From NCBI GenBank assembly GCA_045627705.1, contig JAZQOE010000080.1:1-9155 (forward strand): a stretch of DNA of 9,155 nucleotides. Reading direction: 5' to 3'. The DNA is from JBMNHG01 sp045627705. GTDB lineage: Bacteria; Verrucomicrobiota; Kiritimatiellia; RFP12; JBMNHG01. The translations under genes and the position numbers were made by a program. Each line of letters begins with the position of its first letter. Position 1 is the first letter of the stretch. The notes under the pieces are model-generated. The model was not told the origin of the DNA and made no database searches. It saw only the letters and a program-made list of their open reading frames with translations. This document shows positions 1 through 5,316 of the stretch, in pieces.

Positions 1-2
1 AC

Positions 3-68
3 ATGCCATGCGCTCCCCAAAGTGCGGGGATATCCGGCACCCCCGCCAACTTTATTTGCACATGGCAT
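3..68. repeat. Inverted-repeat-bounded segment at left edge
   Basis: ATGCCATG at 3-10 is matched perfectly in reverse complement by CATGGCAT at 61-68. Inside are two mutually exclusive small stems: TCCCC 14-18 with GGGGA 26-30, and GCGGGG 24-29 with CCCCGC 41-46. The whole folds as an 8-bp closing stem around an inner hairpin. This is seen directly in the sequence. It may be a dispersed structured repeat or the tail of a structure that begins outside the window. No coding assignment is supported: short open frames run off the left edge on the minus strand but have no convincing ribosome binding site. Confidence 0.35.
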
Positions 69-153
69 ATCATTTTACGGCGTATCTTGCAACAAAAATA
101 TAGTGAATTTTACTATTGATGATTTAATGGGCAGACACTACGATAAGTATATG

Positions 154-196
154 AAAAAACGGCGCGTTGCGACAAATCGCGGCGCGCCGTTTTTTT
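154..196. terminator. Bidirectional intrinsic terminator after the Gfo/Idh gene
   Basis: AAAAAACGGCGCG at 154-166 pairs perfectly with CGCGCCGTTTTTT at 183-195. A further inner stem GCGA 169-172 with TCGC 177-180 closes a four-base loop (CAAA). Poly-A on one side and poly-T on the other make it a good Rho-independent terminator on both strands. It lies 18 bases past the stop of the leftward oxidoreductase gene, so it most likely ends that transcription unit, and may also serve a gene to the left of the window. It shares the CGGCGCGCCG core with the terminator at 5194-5231. Confidence 0.85.
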
Positions 197-214
197 AAGG
201 ATTGCCGAAGCGGA

Positions 215-1366
215 TTACTTGAGCATCTTCGTCCACTTTTCCTTGGACTTGGCACTCTTGAGAATCGTCTCGATGAAGGAGAGCCCTTCGATGCCAGCCT
301 CGATGCCCGGGGCGTCGATCTGCGGAATCTTCTTGCCGGCGATTTCGGCGCGGACGGCCTTGAAGACTTCGCGATAGACGTTCGCGAATGCTTCGATGAA
401 TCCTTCGGGGTGGCCCCAGGGAAGACGCGTCGCATTCTTCGCGGCATCGCATAGGTTCTCGTTGCCGCGCGAGTAGCGGGTGATCGTTCCGGCGGGGTCC
501 TTGAGCCAAAGGTAGTTCGGATCCTCCTGCACCCAGGTGAGGCCCATCTTGTCGCCGTAGATGTGGATGCGCAGGGTATTCTCTTCGCCAGCCTGAATCT
601 GCGAAGCGTAGAGGAGACCCTTCACTCCGCCCTCCCAGTGGACGAGCAGATTGCCGTCGTCCTCAAGCTTGTTGCATGGGACGAAACTGCCGAGATCGGC
701 GCAGAGTTCCTTCATCTTGAGGCCCGTGATGTACGAGGCGAGATTCGCGGCGTGGGTGCCGAGGTCGCCCATGCAGCACGAACCTCCGGCGACCTTCGGA
801 TCCATGCGCCACATGGCGATTCCGTTGATCTTCGCATTGATGAGGTTCGCAAGCCATCCCTGCGGATATTCGACGACAATCTTGTTCAGCTTGCCGAGCT
901 TGCCGCTCCTCACGAACTCGCGGGCCTGCTTGACCATCGGGTAGCCGGTATAGTTGTGGGTGAGGACAAAGACCTTCTTAGTCTTCTTCACAATCTCCGC
1001 GAGCTTCTTGGCCTGCGCCAGCGAGACGGTCATTGGCTTGTCGCAAACAACGTTGAAACCAGCCTCGAGACACGCCTTCGCGATCGGAAAGTGCTGCACG
1101 TTCGGGACGACGATTGAAATCCAGTCGAGACGCTTGTCCGCCGGCATTTTCTTTTCGGCGGCGATCATCGCCTTGTAGTCCTTGTAAACGCGGCTTGGAT
1201 CGAGTTTGAACTTGTCGCCCCATTCAAGCGACTTCTTGGGGTTTGACGAGAATGCGCCCGCCGTAAGCACGGCCTCGTTGTCGAGCATCGCCGCCATGCG
1301 GTGCACGCTTCCGATGAAGCCGCCGCCGCCGCCAATCATGCCCATGCGAAGTTTGCGATCTGACAT
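215..1366 (-). CDS. Gfo/Idh/MocA family NAD(P)-dependent oxidoreductase
   Basis: A 383-residue cytoplasmic dehydrogenase of the Gfo/Idh/MocA family, which oxidises or reduces sugars, inositols and their derivatives with NAD(P). The N-terminal Rossmann fold shows the glycine-rich loop GGGGGFIG at residues 12-19. CDKP at 108-111 replaces the family's EKP motif and supplies the conserved catalytic-region Lys110. THNYTGYP (136-143) and GDLGTH (200-205), with Asp201 and His205, are landmarks of the C-terminal substrate domain. Length is normal and no signal peptide is seen. The start at 1366 is chosen because AAAGGAG sits seven bases upstream; an in-frame ATG 45 bases earlier would place this ribosome binding site inside the gene. 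It is the last gene of the leftward esterase cluster, followed by a strong terminator. The substrate cannot be told from sequence; the subfamily with a GGG-G-FIG-VHR N-terminus is widespread and often sits in sugar-utilisation loci (family knowledge). Confidence 0.93.
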   Translation of the reverse strand: MSDRKLRMGMIGGGGGFIGSVHRMAAMLDNEAVLTAGAFSSNPKKSLEWGDKFKLDPSRVYKDYKAMIAAEKKMPADKRLDWISIVVPNVQHFPIAKACLEAGFNVVCDKPMTVSLAQAKKLAEIVKKTKKVFVLTHNYTGYPMVKQAREFVRSGKLGKLNKIVVEYPQGWLANLINAKINGIAMWRMDPKVAGGSCCMGDLGTHAANLASYITGLKMKELCADLGSFVPCNKLEDDGNLLVHWEGGVKGLLYASQIQAGEENTLRIHIYGDKMGLTWVQEDPNYLWLKDPAGTITRYSRGNENLCDAAKNATRLPWGHPEGFIEAFANVYREVFKAVRAEIAGKKIPQIDAPGIEAGIEGLSFIETILKSAKSKEKWTKMLK

Positions 1367-1373
1367 TTCAGGT

Positions 1374-1380
1374 CTCCTTT
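1374..1380 (-). promoter_or_regulatory. Ribosome binding site AAAGGAG of the Gfo/Idh gene
   Basis: The reverse complement reads AAAGGAG, seven bases before the ATG at 1366. It fixes the start against the longer reading frame that begins at 1411. Confidence 0.8.
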
Positions 1381-1391
1381 GTTTTCGGCGC

Positions 1392-1432
1392 CGCACAATT
1401 GCGTCCGCCATTCAATGATTGTCTATTGTGCG
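1392..1432. promoter_or_regulatory. Inverted repeat CGCACAAT-N25-ATTGTGCG upstream of the Gfo/Idh gene
   Basis: CGCACAAT at 1392-1399 and ATTGTGCG at 1425-1432 are perfect 8-bp inverted arms lying between the possible -10 box and the ribosome binding site of the Gfo/Idh gene. It could be an operator or a 5'-leader stem. Only the symmetry is seen; the regulatory role is inferred. Confidence 0.35.
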
Positions 1433-1453
1433 TTCAAGCAAGCTTAAGGTCAA
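1425..1453 (-). promoter_or_regulatory. Possible sigma70-type promoter for the Gfo/Idh gene
   Basis: Read on the minus strand: TTGACC (1448-1453), a 17-base spacer, then CACAAT (1425-1430). The -35 box matches consensus at five of six positions and the -10 box at four of six, with ideal spacing. The 130-base gap after the SGNH gene leaves room for an internal promoter. The weak -10 makes this tentative; readthrough from upstream remains likely because no U-tract terminator is seen in the gap. Confidence 0.35.
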
Positions 1454-1496
1454 GTGGAAGTAGAAAGGGAAGGCCGATAATATGCGGGTTTCAATT

Positions 1497-2360
1497 TTAT
1501 TTCGCGGCTTCTTCGTTGGCGAGGTCGGTGAGCAGTGTCGCGACAGGCTTGCCTTCGGCCTTGGCGCGTTCGGCGAGCGCCTTGTATTGGCGGATCGTGA
1601 TTGTCGGGCGAATGTGCATGTGGACGGCATTGGGGATGTCAAGCCACGCCTCCTGGGCCTTTGCAATCTGCCCTTCGTCCAGGCCAAGCGCGCGAAGCAC
1701 GCCAACGGCCATCATGATGTTGCCGGGAAGCGCCATGTGCACGCCATCGGCGGTGAGGTAGTGTCCGCCATTGTCCTGCGGCGCACCGGATTCCTTGGCG
1801 GCGGCAAGCGCGGCCTGCATGTCCGCATTGAGATCGGCCAGCGGAATCGAGCGTTCGGCGGCAAGCCCGCGGAGGAACGCATTGTAGTCGGCGAGCTTCT
1901 TGTTCTCGTTGTTGTCGGGATTTTCCTGGATCATCGTGGCCGTGAGGATCACAGGCCGCACACCGGCGGCGACGGCCTTGTCGATGATCGCGGTGATGTT
2001 TTCCTTGTACGGCTCGAGTTCGACGCCGCGGGCGCCATGCCAGACATCGTTCACGCCGCAGCTGAGCGTCATCACGGCGGGCTTTGGATCCTTCGTGAGG
2101 ACGTCGCGATCGACGCGCGCGAGCATGTCGTTGGACTTGTGGCCGGAGATTCCGGCGAAGATCGGTTTCACATTGATGTCGTTCGCCGCGAGGCCGCTCA
2201 CGACGAGGCGCACGTAGCCACTCGGGGTGTCCTTGCCGAACTGGGTGATCGAGTCGCCGAGGAAGGCAAGCGTTTCGCCGTCTTTGATAATCGGCTCCGC
2301 GAAGACGGCGGAAGCGGCGACCGCGATGGATGCGATGATGGCGAGGTTGCGAGAGTTCAT
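1497..2360 (-). CDS. Secreted SGNH/GDSL-family hydrolase (carbohydrate esterase-like)
   Basis: A 287-residue esterase of the SGNH superfamily. Residues 1-21 form a signal peptide (short basic start, hydrophobic core of Ala/Ile/Val, predicted cleavage after Val-Phe-Ala), so it should act in the periplasm or outside. All four family blocks are visible: GDSIT at 35-39 with nucleophile Ser37; Gly73 in GISGHKSND (block II); GVND at 102-105 with Asn104 (block III); and DGVH at 205-208 giving catalytic Asp205 and His208 (block V). The catalytic set is therefore intact. Such proteins deacylate acetylated sugars, polysaccharides or lipids. Start 2360 is preceded by AAAAGGAA at 2368-2375; the longer in-frame start at 2429 would bury the signal peptide. 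It lies 87 bases downstream of the SASA esterase gene in the same direction. The substrate is probably an acylated glycan, inferred from the neighbours. Confidence 0.9.
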   Translation of the reverse strand: MNSRNLAIIASIAVAASAVFAEPIIKDGETLAFLGDSITQFGKDTPSGYVRLVVSGLAANDINVKPIFAGISGHKSNDMLARVDRDVLTKDPKPAVMTLSCGVNDVWHGARGVELEPYKENITAIIDKAVAAGVRPVILTATMIQENPDNNENKKLADYNAFLRGLAAERSIPLADLNADMQAALAAAKESGAPQDNGGHYLTADGVHMALPGNIMMAVGVLRALGLDEGQIAKAQEAWLDIPNAVHMHIRPTITIRQYKALAERAKAEGKPVATLLTDLANEEAAK

Positions 2361-2447
2361 TCTGATGTTCCTTTTGATTTGTTCAAACGTTGGAAGGTTT
2401 TTGAAAGATAGGCGTACCAATCGAGGCAATGTCCATGCCAGGATGGA

Positions 2448-4343
2448 TCAAAGCTTCGGCATCTTGTACAGGCTGGGGTCGCGCTTGCGGAGGACGGCCT
2501 GCGAGACATCGGCCCGTTCGACTGAAAGCATCACTCCCCATGCGCCGGCGTTGTTTGTGCCGAGTGCGACGAGCAGTTCATGCTTGCCGGGCGCGACCTG
2601 CATGGCGCTGCCGCGCGACTTCCACGGCACGCAGGGATTGATGCCGTTTGGATCGGCGCAGATTTCGCGTCCGTCGAACCACGCCTTCACGGGTCCATCG
2701 TAGCCGAAGCCGAATGCGAGCTTCATCGCTTCAGGGACTTCGACATCCACGACATACCACACGAGACCGTCGCGGCCCGCCGTTTTCACGATTTCTTCAC
2801 GGTCGTTGAGGAATCCAAGCTGCGCGGAATCGTCGATGCGGCGGAGATTCCAGTCCTTGCGCTGGGCTGGCTTGGGGAATGCGAGCTTCTCCAGCTTGCC
2901 GGCGCCCGGCATGACATCGCTCACGAGCGCGGCATGGACTGTCTCCAGCGCACGCGGCTTGCCAAGCGGAATCGGGCCGAAGGCGGGAAGGGAGCGCATC
3001 GATTCATCGCAGATGTTGCACACCGGATCGCACCCCTTGCCATACGTGAGCGATACGCCGTCGATGTTGTTGCTTCCAAGGTCGGTGCGGATGATTGCGC
3101 GCGTGCCATCGAGCCTGATGTCGAATACATTGCCAGAGCCTGAAAGCGCGAAACCGCACGGACGAGGCCCTCCATCGCCGGTTGTGAGCTTGCCGACGAC
3201 ATTGTCGAAGTCCGCGATGACCACCAGGCGCCCGAGGAAATCAGGCTCCGTCGAAATCTTGCAAAGCTCGATTGGCGCGGGGCCGGCTTCCTTTTCGCCG
3301 AGCGTCATCGAACACATCGCCTGCGCGATACGCCAGCCCAGGAGGTGTTGGTCCGCTTCGCAGAGATGGATGTTGTCGTCGAGCGCAAGGTCGATCGCTG
3401 GGACCGTAAGCAGTCGGTCTATGCACTTTGGAAGCAGACGCTGCTGGTCGCGGATCGATTCCCAAGCGCGTGCGGCGGGGCCATCCGGGGCGGCGCCGTT
3501 CACCACGCGCGCGATCTGAACCATCACGACAGGAAGCCGCGGATCATGGCAGTCCTTTCGCAGTGCCTTCACGAGCGCTTTGTTGCGCTGGGTGAAAAGA
3601 ATGGAATCGTTGGGGTTGGCGTCGTTGCAACCCTGATACCAGATCATGCCGGCGACCTTGCCGCCGTTCTTGCGCAGACGGCGCAAAAGCGCGCCATAGA
3701 GACACCCGGTCCCCTCCTTCGGGGCGCGTTCGGGATTCCATTGGTCCATCGATGTGCCGCCATGCGCACAGGCAATGATGCCCTGCGGGACGCCAGTCGA
3801 TTTCCGCATCGCCATCACGAACGGTACGGACGGACCAGTGCCCCACTGCGGATTCGGGACGGGATGCGGCGCGCCGCCATTTAGCAGCGTGTGGACAGGA
3901 TCGATCGCGTACCAGAGATTGTGGATCGGGTCGCGGGCGGGCTTCCATTCGTCGGTCATATAGAAAGCGCGCACTGTCGGATCGATCTTCGGAGGATGCT
4001 GTAGCCAGCCGCAACCCTGCATGTTCGATTGCCCGGCGGCAATCCAAAGGTCGCCTACGAGCAGATTCTTCGCAGTGCATTTTTCCTTCGGTGCGCCCTC
4101 GATCGAAAGCGAAATGTCGTATGGTCCGCCAACGGGGAGTCCCGCGATCGTACCGGAGAAACGACCCTTCGATGCCTTGCCGACGGCCTTTGCGGCGAAA
4201 CCGGCGACAGTCTTGCCCTTTGACTTTACTGTCGCGACGACCTTGCCGTCGGCGGCACATTCGCCATCGAAGATGGCATTTGACTTGTTTGCGGCGTCGC
4301 GCTGGAGCACGCCGTTGTCGAGGAGTCCGTTAAACAGTTTCAT
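2448..4343 (-). CDS. Sialate O-acetylesterase-like protein (SASA domain)
   Basis: A 631-residue carbohydrate esterase of the SASA (DUF303) type. Residues 1-90 form a beta-rich N-terminal part starting with the family's L-F--GxVLQR pattern (VLQR at 12-15). The catalytic SGNH-like domain follows: GQSNM at 104-108 with nucleophile Ser106, HGGTSMDQWNP at 194-204, WYQGCND at 235-241, and DNIH at 323-326 giving the Asp/His pair. From about residue 500 a beta-sandwich-like tail with DG--KAWFDG and APGKHELLVAL segments looks like an accessory jelly-roll or carbohydrate-binding domain. No signal peptide is seen at this start or at the longer in-frame start (4415), unlike many family members, so the protein may be cytoplasmic. 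Start 4343 is favoured by a modest AAAGG ribosome binding site and the alignment-like N-terminus. First gene of the leftward cluster. It would remove O-acetyl groups from sialic acid or other acetylated sugars; exact substrate unknown. Confidence 0.88.
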   Translation of the reverse strand: MKLFNGLLDNGVLQRDAANKSNAIFDGECAADGKVVATVKSKGKTVAGFAAKAVGKASKGRFSGTIAGLPVGGPYDISLSIEGAPKEKCTAKNLLVGDLWIAAGQSNMQGCGWLQHPPKIDPTVRAFYMTDEWKPARDPIHNLWYAIDPVHTLLNGGAPHPVPNPQWGTGPSVPFVMAMRKSTGVPQGIIACAHGGTSMDQWNPERAPKEGTGCLYGALLRRLRKNGGKVAGMIWYQGCNDANPNDSILFTQRNKALVKALRKDCHDPRLPVVMVQIARVVNGAAPDGPAARAWESIRDQQRLLPKCIDRLLTVPAIDLALDDNIHLCEADQHLLGWRIAQAMCSMTLGEKEAGPAPIELCKISTEPDFLGRLVVIADFDNVVGKLTTGDGGPRPCGFALSGSGNVFDIRLDGTRAIIRTDLGSNNIDGVSLTYGKGCDPVCNICDESMRSLPAFGPIPLGKPRALETVHAALVSDVMPGAGKLEKLAFPKPAQRKDWNLRRIDDSAQLGFLNDREEIVKTAGRDGLVWYVVDVEVPEAMKLAFGFGYDGPVKAWFDGREICADPNGINPCVPWKSRGSAMQVAPGKHELLVALGTNNAGAWGVMLSVERADVSQAVLRKRDPSLYKMPKL

Positions 4344-4463
4344 TTCTACGCCTTTCGTTCGCGTGCGGATTACCTGTTTCCACAATTCAGGAGACAAGCA
4401 GAAATCATACCGCATGCAATGGCAAAACTCACTATCATTGTAGGGAATGTAAAATTCCTGAAG

Positions 4464-4485
4464 CAGACTATTTAAAAGTTTTTAC
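4464..4485 (+). repeat. Possible decayed REP-like half site
   Basis: CAGACTATTTAA at 4464-4475 followed by AAG-TTTTT resembles CAGACTGTTTAAGCGATTTT at 8631-8650, one mismatch in the first 12 bases. The latter stands beside the GGGGCGTGTCCCC hairpin. The match may mark a degenerate copy of the same dispersed repeat. Short and AT-rich, so chance similarity cannot be excluded. Confidence 0.25.
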
Positions 4486-4491
4486 AGGTAT

Positions 4492-4512
4492 TGTGTATGA
4501 CATTATTACACA
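4492..4512. promoter_or_regulatory. Inverted repeat TGTGTA-N9-TACACA, candidate operator
   Basis: TGTGTA at 4492-4497 and TACACA at 4507-4512 are perfect arms separated by nine bases, a geometry typical of dimeric repressor sites. It overlaps the first copy of the GACATTATKACAC direct repeat. It sits about 150 bases upstream of the SASA start and 190 upstream of hsp20. Role inferred from position only. Confidence 0.35.
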
Positions 4513-4546
4513 TTGCGCTTGTGCCACCAATGCGACATTATGACAC
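4499..4546. repeat. Direct repeat GACATTATKACAC, two copies 35 bp apart
   Basis: GACATTATTACAC at 4499-4511 and GACATTATGACAC at 4534-4546 match at 12 of 13 positions. Repeats of this length between two divergent promoters are often binding sites for a shared regulator. Only the repetition is observed. Confidence 0.45.
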
Positions 4547-4613
4547 TTATATTTAATTGTGGCAAAATGGCTCATAAAATATTAACATGCGTATTACAAA
4601 GTAGTTAGGAAAG

Positions 4614-4639
4614 AAAAATCGGGGTGTGTCCCCGTTTTT
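4614..4639. terminator. GC hairpin with A/T flanks (REP-like or bidirectional terminator)
   Basis: CGGGG 4620-4624 pairs with CCCCG 4630-4634 around the loop TGTGT. Five A's (4614-4618) and five T's (4635-4639) extend the stem, with one unpaired T at 4619. As drawn it would be a terminator on both strands, yet the leftward SASA start is 270 bases away and hsp20 begins 62 bases to the right, so there is no gene end here. The 13-base core GGGGTGTGTCCCC recurs as GGGGCGTGTCCCC at 8653-8665, which suggests a dispersed REP-like element. If the hsp20 promoter lies upstream, this hairpin is in the hsp20 leader. Confidence 0.5.
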
Positions 4640-4701
4640 GGCATGGGCGGTGCTGAATATATGGCGCCGATAAAACGGCAGAAAGAAAAAGGAGAAAAAC
4701 C

Positions 4702-5157
4702 ATGAACGAAAACTGCATTGTAAACCCCTGGGACATCTTTGATTTCGCCCGCAAGGCGCTTGAACTTGAGAGGCCTGTCCCCGCCACCATCAGTCCGCGT
4801 ATCCGCCTGAACGAGACCGAAGCTGGACTTGAGATGTTCGCCGAGCTTCCGGGCGTCGCTCCCGAAGACATCGACGTCACCATCGATGGCAGGAAACTTT
4901 CGATTGTCGCCAAGCGTACCGCGCTCGGCTACAAGAAGCCTGAACCCGCCAAGGATGCTCCCGCCGAGGGGGCCGAAGCCAAGGCGCGGGAGCCTGCGGC
5001 CGACGAGGGCATCGAGACCTTCGAGCGCAGCATCATGCTCCCATACGAAATCAACCAGGCCGCGATCAAGGCCGAATGTCACAACGGCATCCTGGCCCTG
5101 ATGCTTCCGAAGGCGGAATCCGCGATGCGCCGCCGCATCGCCGTGACCGCGGCATAA
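4702..5157 (+). CDS. hsp20: Hsp20 family small heat-shock protein
   Basis: A 151-residue alpha-crystallin-type chaperone that binds unfolding proteins without ATP, expected in the cytoplasm as an oligomer. The crystallin domain starts near residue 34 (PRIRLNETEAGLEMFAELPG) and shows the conserved ELPGV at 48-52 and the downstream A-x-x-x-NG-x-L signature as AECHNGILALMLPK. A short C-terminal Ile-Ala-Val (in RRIAVTAA) can serve as the I-x-I/V tail motif used in oligomer assembly. Residues about 76-102 form a long loop rich in Ala, Pro, Glu and Lys between strands of the domain, longer than usual for bacterial members. Start is set by AAAGGAG at 4688-4694, seven bases before the ATG. The gene is monocistronic, ending in tandem stops (TAA TAG) and a strong terminator. 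Regulation by heat is likely from the family, but no CIRCE site was seen. Confidence 0.93.
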   Translation: MNENCIVNPWDIFDFARKALELERPVPATISPRIRLNETEAGLEMFAELPGVAPEDIDVTIDGRKLSIVAKRTALGYKKPEPAKDAPAEGAEAKAREPAADEGIETFERSIMLPYEINQAAIKAECHNGILALMLPKAESAMRRRIAVTAA

Positions 5158-5193
5158 TAGCAACCAGATTCAAAATCAAACAACATGGCACCG

Positions 5194-5231
5194 AAAACGG
5201 CGCGCCGCGAAAAATAGCGGCGCGCCGTTTT
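5194..5231. terminator. Perfect 15-bp terminator hairpin after hsp20
   Basis: AAAACGGCGCGCCGC at 5194-5208 is the exact reverse complement of GCGGCGCGCCGTTTT at 5217-5231, with the loop GAAAAATA. The T-run is only four bases before TGTC, but the stem is very strong. It lies 36 bases after the hsp20 stop and can work on either strand. Each arm itself contains the palindrome CGGCGCGCCG, as at 154-196 and 5354-5374. Confidence 0.85.
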
Positions 5232-5270
5232 GTCTTGGGCTTTCCCTTTGTGTGTTTTCTGCATTCCAAT

Positions 5271-5315
5271 CCAATTGACAGTCCATTTTGCGTGTGAGAG
5301 ACTTGCCAATTGACA
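5271..5315 (+). repeat. Direct repeat CCAATTGACA, two copies 35 bp apart, before the membrane-protein gene
   Basis: CCAATTGACA occurs exactly at 5271-5280 and 5306-5315. The first copy contains a perfect TTGACA -35 box (5275-5280), but no matching -10 box is found 16-18 bases further on; the second copy ends one base before the ATG at 5317. The repeat may be a regulator site or a small duplication. The promoter of the membrane-protein gene must lie between the hsp20 terminator and 5316 if that terminator works. Confidence 0.4.
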
Positions 5316-5316
5316 A

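Larger units (their letters stand above)
4344..4701. other. AT-rich divergent intergenic region
   Basis: 358 bases without a gene, between the leftward SASA gene and the rightward hsp20 gene, so it must carry both promoters. It is much more AT-rich than the flanking genes. It contains GGAAT-N5-ATTCC (4444-4458), a TGTGTA-N9-TACACA inverted repeat, a 13-base direct repeat and a GC hairpin, listed separately. The nearest core-promoter match for hsp20 is TTGTGG (4557-4562), 17 bases, then TATTAA (4580-4585), which is weak. No CIRCE element (TTAGCACTC-N9-GAGTGCTAA) and no good sigma32 box was found. Confidence 0.6.

Noticed and set aside
1367..1411. N-terminal extension of the Gfo/Idh protein by 15 residues
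   Set aside because: AAAGGAG lies within this extension at the right distance from the ATG at 1366, and the added basic residues do not fit the usual family N-terminus.
1482..2411. Long open frame of 309 codons on the plus strand opposite the SGNH esterase gene
   Set aside because: Antisense shadow of a gene with all four SGNH blocks and a signal peptide; the shadow has no ribosome binding site and no recognisable family, and long antisense frames are expected in GC-rich genes.
3866..3877. GCGGCGCGCCGC palindrome inside the SASA gene
   Set aside because: It lacks the A/T flanks of the terminator family and encodes ordinary Gly-Gly-Ala-Pro codons within conserved-looking sequence, so it is probably coincidence in GC-rich coding DNA.
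4344..4701. CIRCE or sigma32 control of hsp20
   Set aside because: Neither TTAGCACTC-N9-GAGTGCTAA nor a CTTGAA/CCCAT pair with suitable spacing was found in the upstream region.
4594..5163. 189-codon open frame on the minus strand opposite hsp20
   Set aside because: It covers the whole hsp20 gene, which has clear crystallin-domain motifs and a strong ribosome binding site; the antisense product shows no family features.
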